From JAJPIG01 sp035531675 (lineage in GTDB: Bacteria > Desulfobacterota > Binatia > Binatales > Binataceae), in the NCBI GenBank assembly GCA_035531675.1, contig DATKSL010000002.1, forward strand, positions 102,320 through 166,319: 64,000 nt of DNA. The letters run 5' to 3'. Shown in pieces: positions 15,889-24,808 of the stretch. The notes beneath the pieces were generated by a model. That model saw only the letters and a program-made list of their open reading frames with translations. It did no database searches and was not told the DNA's origin. How positions within the stretch are numbered: position 1 is the stretch's first letter; every line of letters begins with the position of its first letter. A program made the translations under genes and the position numbers.

Positions 15889-17337
15889 ATGGCCAGAGTC
15901 AGAGCGGCACGACACGAGTCACAGGGTACGGTGGAGGAAGTGGGCGGCGGGGTGCCGGTCGGAGCGGGACGGCCCGAGAACGGCAGCCGCGACGAAGCCG
16001 CTCAGGTCGCCAACGGCGACCGGACGGTGGCGCAGAATGGGGCACCGAAGGCGGCCGAAATCGAAGCGGTCATCAGCGAAGGCGGCGTACTCAATCTGAA
16101 GCTGCTCAAGCGCGCCAAGATCGGCGAGCTCGCCCATATCGCCCGCGATTACAACATCGAGGGCGCCACCAACATGCGCAAGCAGGAGATGACCTTCGCC
16201 ATCCTGCAGGCGCAGGCGGCGCGCAACGGCTCGATCCTGGGCGAAGGGGTGCTCGACATCCTGCCCGACGGCTTCGGCTTCCTGCGCGCGCCCGACTACA
16301 ACTATCTGCCCGGTCCCGATGACATCTACATATCGCCAAGCCAGATTCGGAAGTTCAACCTGCGCACCGGCGATGTGGTCTCGGGCCTGATTCGGCCGCC
16401 CAAGGAAGGCGAGCGCTACTTCGCGCTGCTCAAGGTCGAATCGATCAACTACGAAGAGCCCGAGAAGGCGCGCGACAAGATCCTGTTCGACAACCTGACC
16501 CCGCTCTATCCCGAGGAGCGCATCAAGCTCGAGTACGATCGCGAGGATTACACCACCCGCATCATCGACCTGGTGGCGCCGATCGGCAAAGGGCAGCGCG
16601 GCCTGATCGTGGCGGCGCCGTTCACCGGCAAGACCATGATGCTGCAGGCGGTGGCCAAGGCCATCGCGCACAACCATCCCGAGATTATCCTGATCGTGCT
16701 GCTGGTCGACGAGCGTCCCGAAGAGGTCACCGACATGCAGCGCTCGGTGCAGGGCGAGGTGGTGAGCTCGACCTTCGACGAGCCGGCGACCCGCCACGTG
16801 CAGGTGGCCGAGATGGTAATCGAGAAGGCGCGCCGCCTGGTCGAGCACGGCCGCGACGTCGTGATCCTGCTCGATTCGATCACCCGCCTAGCGCGCGCCT
16901 ACAACACCGTGGTGCCGCCCTCGGGCAAGATCCTGTCCGGCGGCGTCGACTCCAACGCGCTCCACAAGCCCAAGAAGTTCTTCGGCGCGGCGCGCAACAC
17001 CGAGGACGGCGGCAGCCTGACGATCATCGCCACCGCCCTGGTCGATACCGGCAGCCGGATGGACGAGGTGATCTTCGAAGAATTCAAGGGCACCGGCAAT
17101 CAACAGATTTCGCTCGACCGCCGGCTGCTCGAAAAGCGCATCTTCCCGACCATCGACATCCAGCGCTCCTCGACCCGCAAGGAGGAGCTGCTGTTGCCGC
17201 GCAGCACGCTCAACCGGGTCTGGATCCTGCGCAAGCTGCTGTCGCAGCTCAACGCGGTCGAGGCGATGGAGTTCCTGCTCGACAAGATGCAGGGCACCAA
17301 GACCAACGACGAGTTCCTGGAATCGATGAACGTTTAG
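15889..17337 (+). CDS. rho: Transcription termination factor Rho
   Basis: A 482-residue hexameric RNA helicase. Seen in order: a roughly 60-residue low-complexity N-terminal extension, the Rho N-terminal helix domain (LKLLKRAKIGELAHIARDYN), the cold-shock RNA-binding domain with DGFGFLRAPDYNYLPGPDD, the Walker A PFTGKTMM, the Walker B VVILLDSITRLARAYN, the Q-loop GGVDSNALHKPKKFFGAAR, and the C-terminus ending DEFLESMNV. Many shorter Rho proteins of about 420 residues lack the extension. ATG 15889 follows GGAG at 10 bases. Confidence 0.97.
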   Translation: MARVRAARHESQGTVEEVGGGVPVGAGRPENGSRDEAAQVANGDRTVAQNGAPKAAEIEAVISEGGVLNLKLLKRAKIGELAHIARDYNIEGATNMRKQEMTFAILQAQAARNGSILGEGVLDILPDGFGFLRAPDYNYLPGPDDIYISPSQIRKFNLRTGDVVSGLIRPPKEGERYFALLKVESINYEEPEKARDKILFDNLTPLYPEERIKLEYDREDYTTRIIDLVAPIGKGQRGLIVAAPFTGKTMMLQAVAKAIAHNHPEIILIVLLVDERPEEVTDMQRSVQGEVVSSTFDEPATRHVQVAEMVIEKARRLVEHGRDVVILLDSITRLARAYNTVVPPSGKILSGGVDSNALHKPKKFFGAARNTEDGGSLTIIATALVDTGSRMDEVIFEEFKGTGNQQISLDRRLLEKRIFPTIDIQRSSTRKEELLLPRSTLNRVWILRKLLSQLNAVEAMEFLLDKMQGTKTNDEFLESMNV

Positions 17338-17433
17338 GGGCGGCGAGCGCTTTTGTGTCGACCGCAGGCTTGGTAGAAACTCGATAGGCAAAGCAGCCGG
17401 CGCGACCCGGCGAGGGGACGCAGAAAGGATTCC

Positions 17434-18204
17434 ATGACCGAAATCGGTATGAAGCAGCTTCTCGAGGCCGGAGTTCACTTCGGCCATCAGACCAGCCGCT
17501 GGAACCCGAAGATGAAACCCTACATCTTCGGCGCCCGCAACGGCATCTACATCATTGACCTGCAGCAGACCGTCAAGATGTTTCGCGGCGCCTTCGACGC
17601 GGTCCGCGACCTGGCGGCGCAGGGCGGCACCATCCTGTTCGTCGGCACCAAGAAGCAGGCCCAGGATATTGTGCGCGAAGAGGCCGAGCGCTGCGGGATG
17701 TTCTATGTGAACAACCGCTGGCTGGGCGGGATGCTGACCAATTTCCAGACCATCCGGGCCTCGATCGATCGGCTCAAGAAGCTCGAGGAGGTCATGTCCG
17801 ATCCGGAGATGATCCAGGCGCTCACCAAGAAAGAGATGAGCGACAACAGCCGCGAGCACACCAAGCTGATGGCGACGCTGGCCGGCATCAAGAACATGCG
17901 CAAGCTGCCCGACGCGCTGTGGGTGATCGACACCAAGAAAGAGGACATCGCGGTGGCCGAGGCCAACCGGCTGGGAATTCCGGTGGTGGCGGTGGTCGAT
18001 ACCAACTGCGACCCGGACATGATTGCCCACCGTATCCCAGGCAACGACGACGCCATCCGCGCCATCAAGCTGTTTACCGCGGCCATCGCCGATGCGGTGC
18101 TCGAAGGCAAGCAGGTGCTCGAGGAGCGTCAGAAGGGCGAGAGCGGCGAGGGTATGCCGGCGAGCGAGAACGCGCCGCAGCCGGAACCGTCGCCGTCGGC
18201 CTAG
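17434..18204 (+). CDS. rpsB: 30S ribosomal protein S2
   Basis: A 256-residue S2 protein. Seen: the opening MKQLLEAGVHFGHQTSRWNPKM-type block, FVGTKKQAQDIVREEAERC, NRWLGGMLTNFQTI and VDTNCDPDMIAHRIPGNDDA. An AAAGGA sequence precedes the ATG. It is first in a conserved translation/cell-envelope run (rpsB-tsf-pyrH-frr-uppS-cdsA-rseP). The acidic Ser/Pro-rich tail (PQPEPSPSA) is ordinary for the family. No S2-binding leader structure was identified. Confidence 0.98.
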   Translation: MTEIGMKQLLEAGVHFGHQTSRWNPKMKPYIFGARNGIYIIDLQQTVKMFRGAFDAVRDLAAQGGTILFVGTKKQAQDIVREEAERCGMFYVNNRWLGGMLTNFQTIRASIDRLKKLEEVMSDPEMIQALTKKEMSDNSREHTKLMATLAGIKNMRKLPDALWVIDTKKEDIAVAEANRLGIPVVAVVDTNCDPDMIAHRIPGNDDAIRAIKLFTAAIADAVLEGKQVLEERQKGESGEGMPASENAPQPEPSPSA

Positions 18205-18252
18205 CATCGAAACCAGGCAAACCGGGCCGTATATCGAACCGGAAGGGAATTG

Positions 18253-18858
18253 ATGGAAGTCAGCGCTACATTGGTCAGGGAACTCCGCGATAAGACCGGG
18301 GCCGGCGTGATGGATTGCAAGAAGGCGCTGGCCGAGGCCGAGGGCGACCTCGACAAAGCGGTCGTCTGGCTGCGCGAAAAGGGCATCGCCGCGGCGGCCA
18401 AGCGCGCCGGGCGAGTCGCCTCGGAAGGCGCTATCGGCTCCTACATCCATGCCGGCGGCAAGCTCGGCGTGCTCATCGAGCTCAATTGCGAGACCGACTT
18501 CGTCGCCAAGACCGCCGAATTCCAGACCCTGGTGCGGGAGCTGGCGATGCAGGTGGCGGCGGCCAACCCGCGCTGTATCCAGCGCGAGGAATTGCCCGCC
18601 GAGGTAATCCAGCAGGAGCGCGAGATCTACGCCTCGCAGTCGGCCGACAAGCCGGCCGCGGTGGTCGGCAAGATCGTCGAGGGCAAGCTCGAGAAATTCT
18701 ACCGCGAGGTCTGTCTCATGGAGCAGGCCTGGGTGCGCGATCCCAACCGCACCATCAAGGATCTGCTCGGCGAGCACGCCGGCAAGCTGGGCGAGAAAAT
18801 CGAGCTGCGCCGCTTCGTGCGTTTCCAGCTCGGCGAGCAATTGGACGGCAAGGTCTGA
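18253..18858 (+). CDS. tsf: Elongation factor Ts
   Basis: A 201-residue nucleotide-exchange factor for EF-Tu. Seen: the UBA-like N-terminus with LRDKTGAGVMDCKKAL, the interaction region HAGGKLGVLIELNCETDFVA, and a single core subdomain. It is the short form, about 200 residues as in Thermus, and lacks the second repeat seen in the 283-residue E. coli protein. ATG 18253 is preferred over the TTG immediately before it. It follows rpsB by 48 bases. Confidence 0.97.
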   Translation: MEVSATLVRELRDKTGAGVMDCKKALAEAEGDLDKAVVWLREKGIAAAAKRAGRVASEGAIGSYIHAGGKLGVLIELNCETDFVAKTAEFQTLVRELAMQVAAANPRCIQREELPAEVIQQEREIYASQSADKPAAVVGKIVEGKLEKFYREVCLMEQAWVRDPNRTIKDLLGEHAGKLGEKIELRRFVRFQLGEQLDGKV

Positions 18859-18928
18859 GCGCCGCGCCGTCGGCAGTGAGGGGCAGGCGTCCAACGGACA
18901 CGAACCGGTTACGGGAAGGCCGCGTCGG

Positions 18929-19678
18929 ATGAGCGAAGCCCACGGTAATGCCGAGCGCAAACCAGTCTATCAACGCATTCTGCTGAAGCTCTCGGGCGAG
19001 GCCCTGGCGCCGGCGCAAGGCAGCGGGATCGATCCCGACGCGCTGCACGCGATCGCCGGTGAGGTCAAGGAGGTTGCCGCCCTCGATATCCAGCTCGCGC
19101 TGGTAATCGGCGCGGGCAACATCCTGCGCGGCAGCGACTACGAGGCCCGCGGGATGGACCGCTCGACCGCCGACCAGATGGGGATGCTCGGCACGGTCAT
19201 CAATGCGCTGGCGCTGCAGAATGCGCTCGAGATGCTGGGAGTCGATACGCGCGTGCTGTCGGCGATCGAGATGTACGCGGTGTGCGAGGCCTATATCCGC
19301 CGGCGCGCCGTGCGCCACCTGGAAAAGGGCCGGGTGGTGATCTTCGCCGCCGGCACCGGCAGCCCCTACTTCACCACCGACACCGCCGCCAGCCTGCGCG
19401 CGATGGAGATCGGCGCCGAGGTCATTCTGAAGGCCAGCCATCACGTCGACGGGGTCTACGATCGCGACCCCATGCGTTATCCCGAGGCTAAGCGTTTTGA
19501 CCGCTTGACCTATATCGAGGTTCTGCAGCGTAATCTGAAGGTGATGGACTCGACGGCGATCTCGATGTGCATGGACAATCGCCTGCCGATCATTGTTTTC
19601 AATTTGCGCAAGCCGGGTAATATAACAAGGGTCGTGATGGGGGAGCATATCGGGACCCGGGTCGAAAGCAGCGACTAG
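18929..19678 (+). CDS. pyrH: UMP kinase
   Basis: A 249-residue hexameric bacterial UMP kinase of the amino-acid-kinase fold, which makes UDP from UMP and ATP. Seen: ILLKLSGEAL (nucleotide-binding start), VIGAGNILRG, GMDRSTADQMGMLGTVINAL, FAAGTGSPYFTTDTAAS and KASHHVDGVYDRDP. It is followed two bases later by frr, the usual pyrH-frr pair. Confidence 0.97.
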   Translation: MSEAHGNAERKPVYQRILLKLSGEALAPAQGSGIDPDALHAIAGEVKEVAALDIQLALVIGAGNILRGSDYEARGMDRSTADQMGMLGTVINALALQNALEMLGVDTRVLSAIEMYAVCEAYIRRRAVRHLEKGRVVIFAAGTGSPYFTTDTAASLRAMEIGAEVILKASHHVDGVYDRDPMRYPEAKRFDRLTYIEVLQRNLKVMDSTAISMCMDNRLPIIVFNLRKPGNITRVVMGEHIGTRVESSD

Positions 19679-19680
19679 CG

Positions 19681-20244
19681 ATGGCCGAGCACGACGACAT
19701 TATCGAGTTGGCGCACGACGAGATGGAACAGGCGTTGGGCGCCTTCAAGCACGAGTTGTCGCGGGTGCGCACCGGGCGCGCCTCGACCGCCTTGCTGGAG
19801 GGGCTGCACGTCAACTACTACGGCGCCAAAACCCCGCTGCGCCAGATCGCCGGGCTGGCGGCGCCCGAAGCGCGCCTGCTGGTGATCACGCCGTACGACA
19901 AGGGGGCGCTGCACGAGATCGAGAAGGCGATTCAGACCTCGGACCTGGGCCTCAACCCGCTCAACGACGGCAAGCTCATCCGCATCCCGATTCCGGAGCT
20001 CAACGAGGAGCGCCGGCGCGAACTGGTCAAGCACGTGCGCAAGGTGGCCGAGGAGTTTCGCGTCTCGATCCGCAACCATCGCCGCGACGCCAACGACCTG
20101 CTCAAGCAGTTGCAGAAGGACAAGAACATCACCGAGGACGAACTGCGCGCCGCCGAACACAAGGTCCAGACGCAGACCACCGATTCTATCGACAAGCTCG
20201 ACAAGGTGCTGGCCGCCAAGGAAGCCGAGATCATGGAGGTCTGA
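19681..20244 (+). CDS. frr: Ribosome recycling factor
   Basis: A 187-residue RRF that splits post-termination ribosomes with EF-G. Seen: ALGAFKHELSRVRTGRAS, VNYYGAKTPLRQIAGL, and PIPELNEERRRELVKHVRK; the length matches the usual 185. It starts two bases after the pyrH stop, indicating coupled translation. The C-terminal coiled coil ends IDKLDKVLAAKEAEIMEV, the normal family end. Confidence 0.97.
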   Translation: MAEHDDIIELAHDEMEQALGAFKHELSRVRTGRASTALLEGLHVNYYGAKTPLRQIAGLAAPEARLLVITPYDKGALHEIEKAIQTSDLGLNPLNDGKLIRIPIPELNEERRRELVKHVRKVAEEFRVSIRNHRRDANDLLKQLQKDKNITEDELRAAEHKVQTQTTDSIDKLDKVLAAKEAEIMEV

Positions 20245-20285
20245 GCGGTCCATCCGCGAACCCCGCGGGCTCCGTGTAGTCAGTC

Positions 20286-21074
20286 GTGAGTTCATCGCTG
20301 CCATGGGAAGAATTTCCGGAGCTGTCGCGGGAGCCGGCGCGCCTGCCGCGCCATGTCGCGTTCGTGATGGACGGCAACGGGCGCTGGGCGCGCCAGCGCG
20401 GCCTGGCTCGCAGCGAGGGCCATCGCCGCGGCAAAGACTCGGTGCGCGCGGTGGTCGACACCGCGCTTGAGCTCGGCATCCCGTACCTGACGCTGTTCGT
20501 GTTCTCCAACGAGAATTGGCATCGGCCCGGTCCGGAAGTGCGCTTCCTGATGCAACTGGTGCATCGCTACCTGATGACCGAGACCAAGCGGCTGATGAAA
20601 CGCGGCATTCGGCTGACGGCAGTCGGCGATACGGCGCGCCTGCCACCGGAGGTCGGCCGCGTGCTGGAGCAGGCGATCGCAGCCACCGCCGGCAACCACC
20701 GCATGACGGTGGCGCTGGCGCTCTCCTACGGCGGCCGCCAGGATATCATCGGCGCCGTCAGACAGATCGCACAGTCGGTCGCCGAGGGCGCGCTCACGGT
20801 CGATCAAATCGACGAGCAACTGCTCAAGGGCCATCTGGCGACCGCCGGGCTGCCGGATCCTGACCTGTTGATCCGGACCTCGGGCGAGCAGCGGATTTCA
20901 AATTTCTTTCTCTACGAGTTGGCCTACACCGAGCTTTATTTCACCGAGACCCTGTGGCCCGATTTCCGTGAGCGCGAGTTCATGGCGGCCCTGAGTGACT
21001 ATCAGGCGCGCGAACGGCGCTTCGGCGCGCTCGACGGCAACGGCGCCAACCATCGCTTGCGTGCTGCGAACTAG
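20286..21074 (+). CDS. uppS: Undecaprenyl diphosphate synthase (cis-prenyltransferase)
   Basis: A 262-residue enzyme that extends farnesyl diphosphate to the C55 carrier lipid for peptidoglycan and O-antigen. Seen: HVAFVMDGNGRWARQRG with the catalytic Asp, YLTLFVFSNENWHRP, and the C-terminal DLLIRTSGEQRISNFFLYE plus YTELYFTETLWPDF. The start is GTG 20286. Its last 14 bases overlap the cdsA start. Confidence 0.96.
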   Translation: MSSSLPWEEFPELSREPARLPRHVAFVMDGNGRWARQRGLARSEGHRRGKDSVRAVVDTALELGIPYLTLFVFSNENWHRPGPEVRFLMQLVHRYLMTETKRLMKRGIRLTAVGDTARLPPEVGRVLEQAIAATAGNHRMTVALALSYGGRQDIIGAVRQIAQSVAEGALTVDQIDEQLLKGHLATAGLPDPDLLIRTSGEQRISNFFLYELAYTELYFTETLWPDFREREFMAALSDYQARERRFGALDGNGANHRLRAAN

Positions 21075-21846
21075 AATCTGGACGGCGCTGGTGCTGTTGC
21101 CGGCGCTGCTGCTGGCGATCATTTTCGCGCCCAACTGGCTGTTCACGGCGCTGATCGCGCTGCTCATGGGGCTGGGGCTTTATGAGATCGGCGCGATGAC
21201 GTCGGCCCGCAGTCCGGCCCGCGTCGCGTTGCTGATCGGCGCCGGTCTGCTGCCCGCCGCCGCGGTTTTCATGGCGCCAGGACCGTTCATCATCGTGCCC
21301 GAATTCACCTTCATCGGCACCGCCCTGATGATGTCGCTGATGTGGGTGCACGGGACCGAGGCCGCGCCGCACGGCACTGCGCTCATCGCGATCGGCGCGG
21401 TTTACGTGGGCGCCTTGTTCCCCTACTTCGCGCTGCTCCGAAACGGTCCCGACGGCGTCGCGCTCACGATCCTGGTACTGCTGCTGGTGGTGGCGACGGA
21501 CAGCGCGGCCTATTTCGTCGGCCGCGCGCTCGGACGCATCCGGCTCGCGCCGCGCGTCAGCCCCAACAAGACCGTCGAGGGCGCGATCGGCGGCCTGCTG
21601 GGCGCGGTCGCCGCCGCTGTGGTGTTATGGCCTGCGCTGCTGGCGCGCCGCGAGCTGGCCGCAGTGGTAACGCTCGCAGTGGCGGTCAGCCTGCTCGCGC
21701 AGGTCGGCGACCTGATCGGATCGGCCTTGAAGCGCGCGGCGGGAGTCAAGGACTCGGGCTGGATTTTTCCGGGTCACGGCGGCCTGCTGGATCGCACCTG
21801 CAGCCTAGTCTTCGCGGTGGCATTCACTTACTATTACTCCCGCTGA
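21061..21846 (+). CDS. cdsA: Phosphatidate cytidylyltransferase
   Basis: A 261-residue polytopic membrane enzyme making CDP-diacylglycerol from CTP and phosphatidate. Seen: about seven helices, VSPNKTVEGAIGG, and the signature KRAAGVKDSGWIFPGHGGLLDR. The residue after DRT in the signature is normally Asp but here reads Cys (DRTCSLVF), an oddity in a metal-binding motif. GTG 21061 overlaps uppS by 14 bases, the usual coupling. It supplies CDP-DAG for pssA downstream. Confidence 0.93.
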   Translation: MLRTRIWTALVLLPALLLAIIFAPNWLFTALIALLMGLGLYEIGAMTSARSPARVALLIGAGLLPAAAVFMAPGPFIIVPEFTFIGTALMMSLMWVHGTEAAPHGTALIAIGAVYVGALFPYFALLRNGPDGVALTILVLLLVVATDSAAYFVGRALGRIRLAPRVSPNKTVEGAIGGLLGAVAAAVVLWPALLARRELAAVVTLAVAVSLLAQVGDLIGSALKRAAGVKDSGWIFPGHGGLLDRTCSLVFAVAFTYYYSR

Positions 21847-21878
21847 CTGCCTGCTCGCGGGCGCGGCCGAGGCGAATA

Positions 21879-23249
21879 ATGCTGGTTTCAATCCTCTCCG
21901 CTGTATTCATTCTTGGACTTTTGATTATCGTCCATGAAGCCGGCCACTTCGTGGTCGCCAAGCGCCTCGGTATCCGCGTGATTCGCTTTTCAATCGGCTA
22001 CCCGCCGAAGATTTGGGGCATCCGGCTCGGCGAAACCGAGTACGCGCTGGGGGCGACGCCGCTCGGCGGCTATGTGCGGATGCTGGGCGACGAGGTCGGC
22101 GAAGACACCGGCAGCGAGGATACGGAAGGCTACCTGAAGGAAGTCGCGCTCGATTTGCTGGCGGCCAAGGTCGGCGACGGGTTGGCGCTCAAAGCGGTAG
22201 AGCCTCGAGCCGAAGAGCTGCTGGTGCCGATCGCCGAGCGGCTGGCCGCGGCGAGCGAAGCCGAGGCCGCCACTATCGCGCTCGCCGAATTCCATCGCCC
22301 GCTCAAACCCGAGGAGACTATGCTCCTCGAGGAGTTCGCCCGCACGCGCTCGTTCGAGCCGGCGATCAAGGCCCTCAGCGCGCGCCATCCGGAGCGGCTG
22401 CTCGAACGTTTCCGCAGCCGCGCCTTTCCGAACCAGCGGCTGGCCAAACGGATCGCGATCGTGATGGCGGGTCCGCTGGCCAACATCCTGTTCGCGCCGA
22501 TTCTGCTGACTGCGATCACGATGTACGGCGTGCCCTATCTGCTGCCGATCGTCGGCAAGATTCAGGCCGGGATGCCCGCGGCACAGGCCGGACTCAAGGG
22601 CGGCGACCGGATACTCTCGATCAACGGGCACCCGCTCAAGAGTTGGCAGGATCTTTCGACCAACGTAAAAGACAGCAAGGGCACGGCGCTCACGATCGCC
22701 GTCGATCGCAAGACCGCCGGCAAAGTTGAACGCCTGACCTTCGACATCAAGCCCCGCCTCCAGGCCGAGAAGAACGTTTACGGGAGCTCGACGAAGCTCT
22801 GGATAATCGGCGTGTTGCCACGCGGCGACGAAGGGACCGAACGGCTCGGACCGCTGTCGGCCGCCTACCGCGGATGCGTCGAGAGCGTCTCGATGGTCTG
22901 CTCGCTGGTGGTCGGAATCGCGCAGATGGTCGACGGAACCACGCCGATACGCAAGGCGCTCGGCGGTCCGATCATGATTGCGCAGATGGCGGGACGCGAG
23001 GCGCACGAGGGGCTGGCCAACCTGGTCTGGTTCATCGTGATGCTCACGCTCGAGCTCGGGATCATCAACCTGCTGCCGGTGCCGATGCTTGACGGCGGCC
23101 ATCTGTTGTTCTTCGCCTGCGAAGGCATCCGTGGCAAACCGCTCAAGCTGCGTCATCGCGAGCTCGCGTTGCAGGTCGGGCTGTTGCTGCTGGTGGCCCT
23201 GATGGCGTTCGTTATCTTCAATGATATTGCGCGAATCGTTCACAGCTGA
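21879..23249 (+). CDS. rseP: Site-2 zinc metalloprotease RseP
   Basis: A 456-residue inner-membrane protease. Seen: HEAGH (residues 19-23) zinc motif, the GGYVRM loop, one PDZ domain (about 215-300, PVGKIQAGMPAAQAGLKGGD-like), and the C-terminal NLLPVPMLDGGH with the third zinc ligand. Between GGYVRM and the second membrane helix (NQRLAKRIAIVMAGPLAN) there is a roughly 95-residue charged helical insertion (about residues 85-180) absent from E. coli RseP. The family cuts anti-sigma factors and signal-peptide remnants. It overlaps tsaB by 29 bases. Confidence 0.92.
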   Translation: MLVSILSAVFILGLLIIVHEAGHFVVAKRLGIRVIRFSIGYPPKIWGIRLGETEYALGATPLGGYVRMLGDEVGEDTGSEDTEGYLKEVALDLLAAKVGDGLALKAVEPRAEELLVPIAERLAAASEAEAATIALAEFHRPLKPEETMLLEEFARTRSFEPAIKALSARHPERLLERFRSRAFPNQRLAKRIAIVMAGPLANILFAPILLTAITMYGVPYLLPIVGKIQAGMPAAQAGLKGGDRILSINGHPLKSWQDLSTNVKDSKGTALTIAVDRKTAGKVERLTFDIKPRLQAEKNVYGSSTKLWIIGVLPRGDEGTERLGPLSAAYRGCVESVSMVCSLVVGIAQMVDGTTPIRKALGGPIMIAQMAGREAHEGLANLVWFIVMLTLELGIINLLPVPMLDGGHLLFFACEGIRGKPLKLRHRELALQVGLLLLVALMAFVIFNDIARIVHS

Positions 23250-24033
23250 GCGGCTATTCGAGGCCGGCGCCGGCGCCGGACCGATACTCGGAATCGACAC
23301 CGGCCTGCAGCTTGCGGCGGCCTCGATTATCAGCGGCGGGCGGGTGGTCGCCGAGCGCTCGGCAAGTGCGTCGTCGCATTGCGCCGGCTTGCCTGGCCAG
23401 ATTGCCGACCTGCTCGAATTCGCCGGTCTTTCGCTATCCGATCTCGGCGGTTTCGCCGTCGGACTTGGTCCGGGCTCGTATACCGGGTTGCGGGTCGGAC
23501 TCAGTTACGTCAAGGGGCTGGCGGCGGTGCTGGCGATTCCGGTCGTCGGCGTGCCGAGCCTCGACGCGCTGGCGAACGCCGCCGCGGCGCTGAAATCGGC
23601 GCCGGCGGGGAGCTTCGTCTGTCCGGTTGTGGACGCTCGCAGGGGAGAGATCTACACGGCCCTTTACCGCGTCGGTGTCGATGCGCTAGAAAAAGTCATA
23701 GACGATCTGGTGACTGCGCCGGCGCGCTTTCGTCCTGATTTGGAGGGCGACCTGCTGCTGGTCGGAGACGCGAAGGTGCGGGACGCGGCGTCTGTCTTTG
23801 ATACAAGCGATGTGCGGATCGGCGTGTTGGACATTGGCGGGATTGCGAGCTTGGGCGGCTTCGTGGCGGCGCTGGGCGCCGCTCGAATCGCGCGCGGTGA
23901 GTCCGATAGGCTCGCGTTCCTGGAGCCGCGTTATGTACGACCGGTCGACGCCACCTTCAGACCCGCAAGGGCGGATTCCCCGGTAACCGGGGCGGAGGAC
24001 ACCTATGGAGGCCCGAGAGGAAGCGCTAGTTAA
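23221..24033 (+). CDS. tsaB: tRNA threonylcarbamoyladenosine biosynthesis protein TsaB
   Basis: A 270-residue ASKHA-fold protein that partners TsaD in making t6A37 on ANN-decoding tRNAs. Seen: ILGIDTG near the start, then the family signature AVGLGPGSYTGLRVGLSYVKGLA, and VVDARRGEIYTALY. ATG 23221 lies inside the rseP end, giving a 20-residue lead before the conserved core. Its 3' end overlaps the next gene by 29 bases. Confidence 0.92.
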   Translation: MILRESFTAERLFEAGAGAGPILGIDTGLQLAAASIISGGRVVAERSASASSHCAGLPGQIADLLEFAGLSLSDLGGFAVGLGPGSYTGLRVGLSYVKGLAAVLAIPVVGVPSLDALANAAAALKSAPAGSFVCPVVDARRGEIYTALYRVGVDALEKVIDDLVTAPARFRPDLEGDLLLVGDAKVRDAASVFDTSDVRIGVLDIGGIASLGGFVAALGAARIARGESDRLAFLEPRYVRPVDATFRPARADSPVTGAEDTYGGPRGSAS

Positions 24034-24232
24034 CCAACTGGCAGCCCAAGACGACGAACTGAAAAGCCTTTACCTGGAACACCTGGAACTGAAACGCCGA
24101 CTCGAAGATTTTCGCCACAAGGCCTATCTGACAGCCGAAGAGGAAGTCGAAGAAAAGCGCATTCAAAAACTGAAGCTTGCCTCCAAGGATCGCATGATGG
24201 CCATCGTCTGGCGCCATCAGCATCACGCGTAG
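24005..24232 (+). CDS. YdcH/DUF465 family small coiled-coil protein
   Basis: A 75-residue helical, charged protein. Seen: a coiled-coil-like first half and LKLASKDRMMAIVWRHQ, typical of DUF465. GGAGGACACCT precedes the ATG, which lies inside tsaB. The function of DUF465 is unknown; members are common and single-domain. Confidence 0.83.
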   Translation: MEAREEALVNQLAAQDDELKSLYLEHLELKRRLEDFRHKAYLTAEEEVEEKRIQKLKLASKDRMMAIVWRHQHHA

Positions 24233-24272
24233 TAGAGCGGTGATCCGATGAAGCGGGCCAAAAACCTTCTGC

Positions 24273-24806
24273 ATGCCAAGTCATACAATATCGGTTCTGG
24301 TTGAAAACGAGTTCGGCGTATTGGCCCGGGTCGCGGGTCTGTTTTCCAGCCGCGGCTACAATATCGAGTCGCTGACGGTCAACGAGGATCCGCTCGATCC
24401 CACGGTCTCGCGGATCGTGCTGGTCACCAGCGGCGACGAGCAGATCCTCGAACAGATCAACAAGCAGCTCAACAAGCTGGTCTGCGTCATCAAGATTATC
24501 GATTTCAACGACATCGACACCCTCGAGCGCGAACTGCTGATGGTGCGGATTGCGGTCGATGAACGCACGCGCTCGGAACTCGACGGCATCGTCAATGCGT
24601 TTCGCGCCCACGTGGTCGATATCGGCCCGCGCCAGGTGACGGTCGAGGTCACCGGCGACGCGGACAAGATCAAGGCGTTCATCACGCTGGTGCGTCCGCT
24701 CGGCATCAAGGAGGTCGTGCGTTCGGGCAAGGTCGCCATGTCCCGCTCGATCCAACTCGGCTCCGACCATCGCGCGCGCCGCGAACCTAGCCAGGAGAAA
24801 ATCTAG
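24273..24806 (+). CDS. ilvN: Acetolactate synthase small (regulatory) subunit
   Basis: A 177-residue regulatory subunit with an N-terminal ACT domain (about 1-80, starting HTISVLVENEFGVLARVAGL, and containing FSSRGYNIESLTV) and the ALS C-terminal domain. It confers valine feedback control and activates the catalytic subunit in branched-chain amino-acid synthesis. No large-subunit gene (ilvB/ilvI) is next to it; the upstream neighbour is a DUF465 gene, so the large subunit must lie elsewhere. ilvC follows two bases after the stop. Confidence 0.95.
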   Translation: MPSHTISVLVENEFGVLARVAGLFSSRGYNIESLTVNEDPLDPTVSRIVLVTSGDEQILEQINKQLNKLVCVIKIIDFNDIDTLERELLMVRIAVDERTRSELDGIVNAFRAHVVDIGPRQVTVEVTGDADKIKAFITLVRPLGIKEVVRSGKVAMSRSIQLGSDHRARREPSQEKI

Positions 24807-24808
24807 TC

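Noticed and set aside
16888..18960. A 690-residue minus-strand frame opposite rho, rpsB and tsf
   Set aside because: Three well-recognised genes occupy the other strand; the antisense translation has no motifs or ribosome-binding site.
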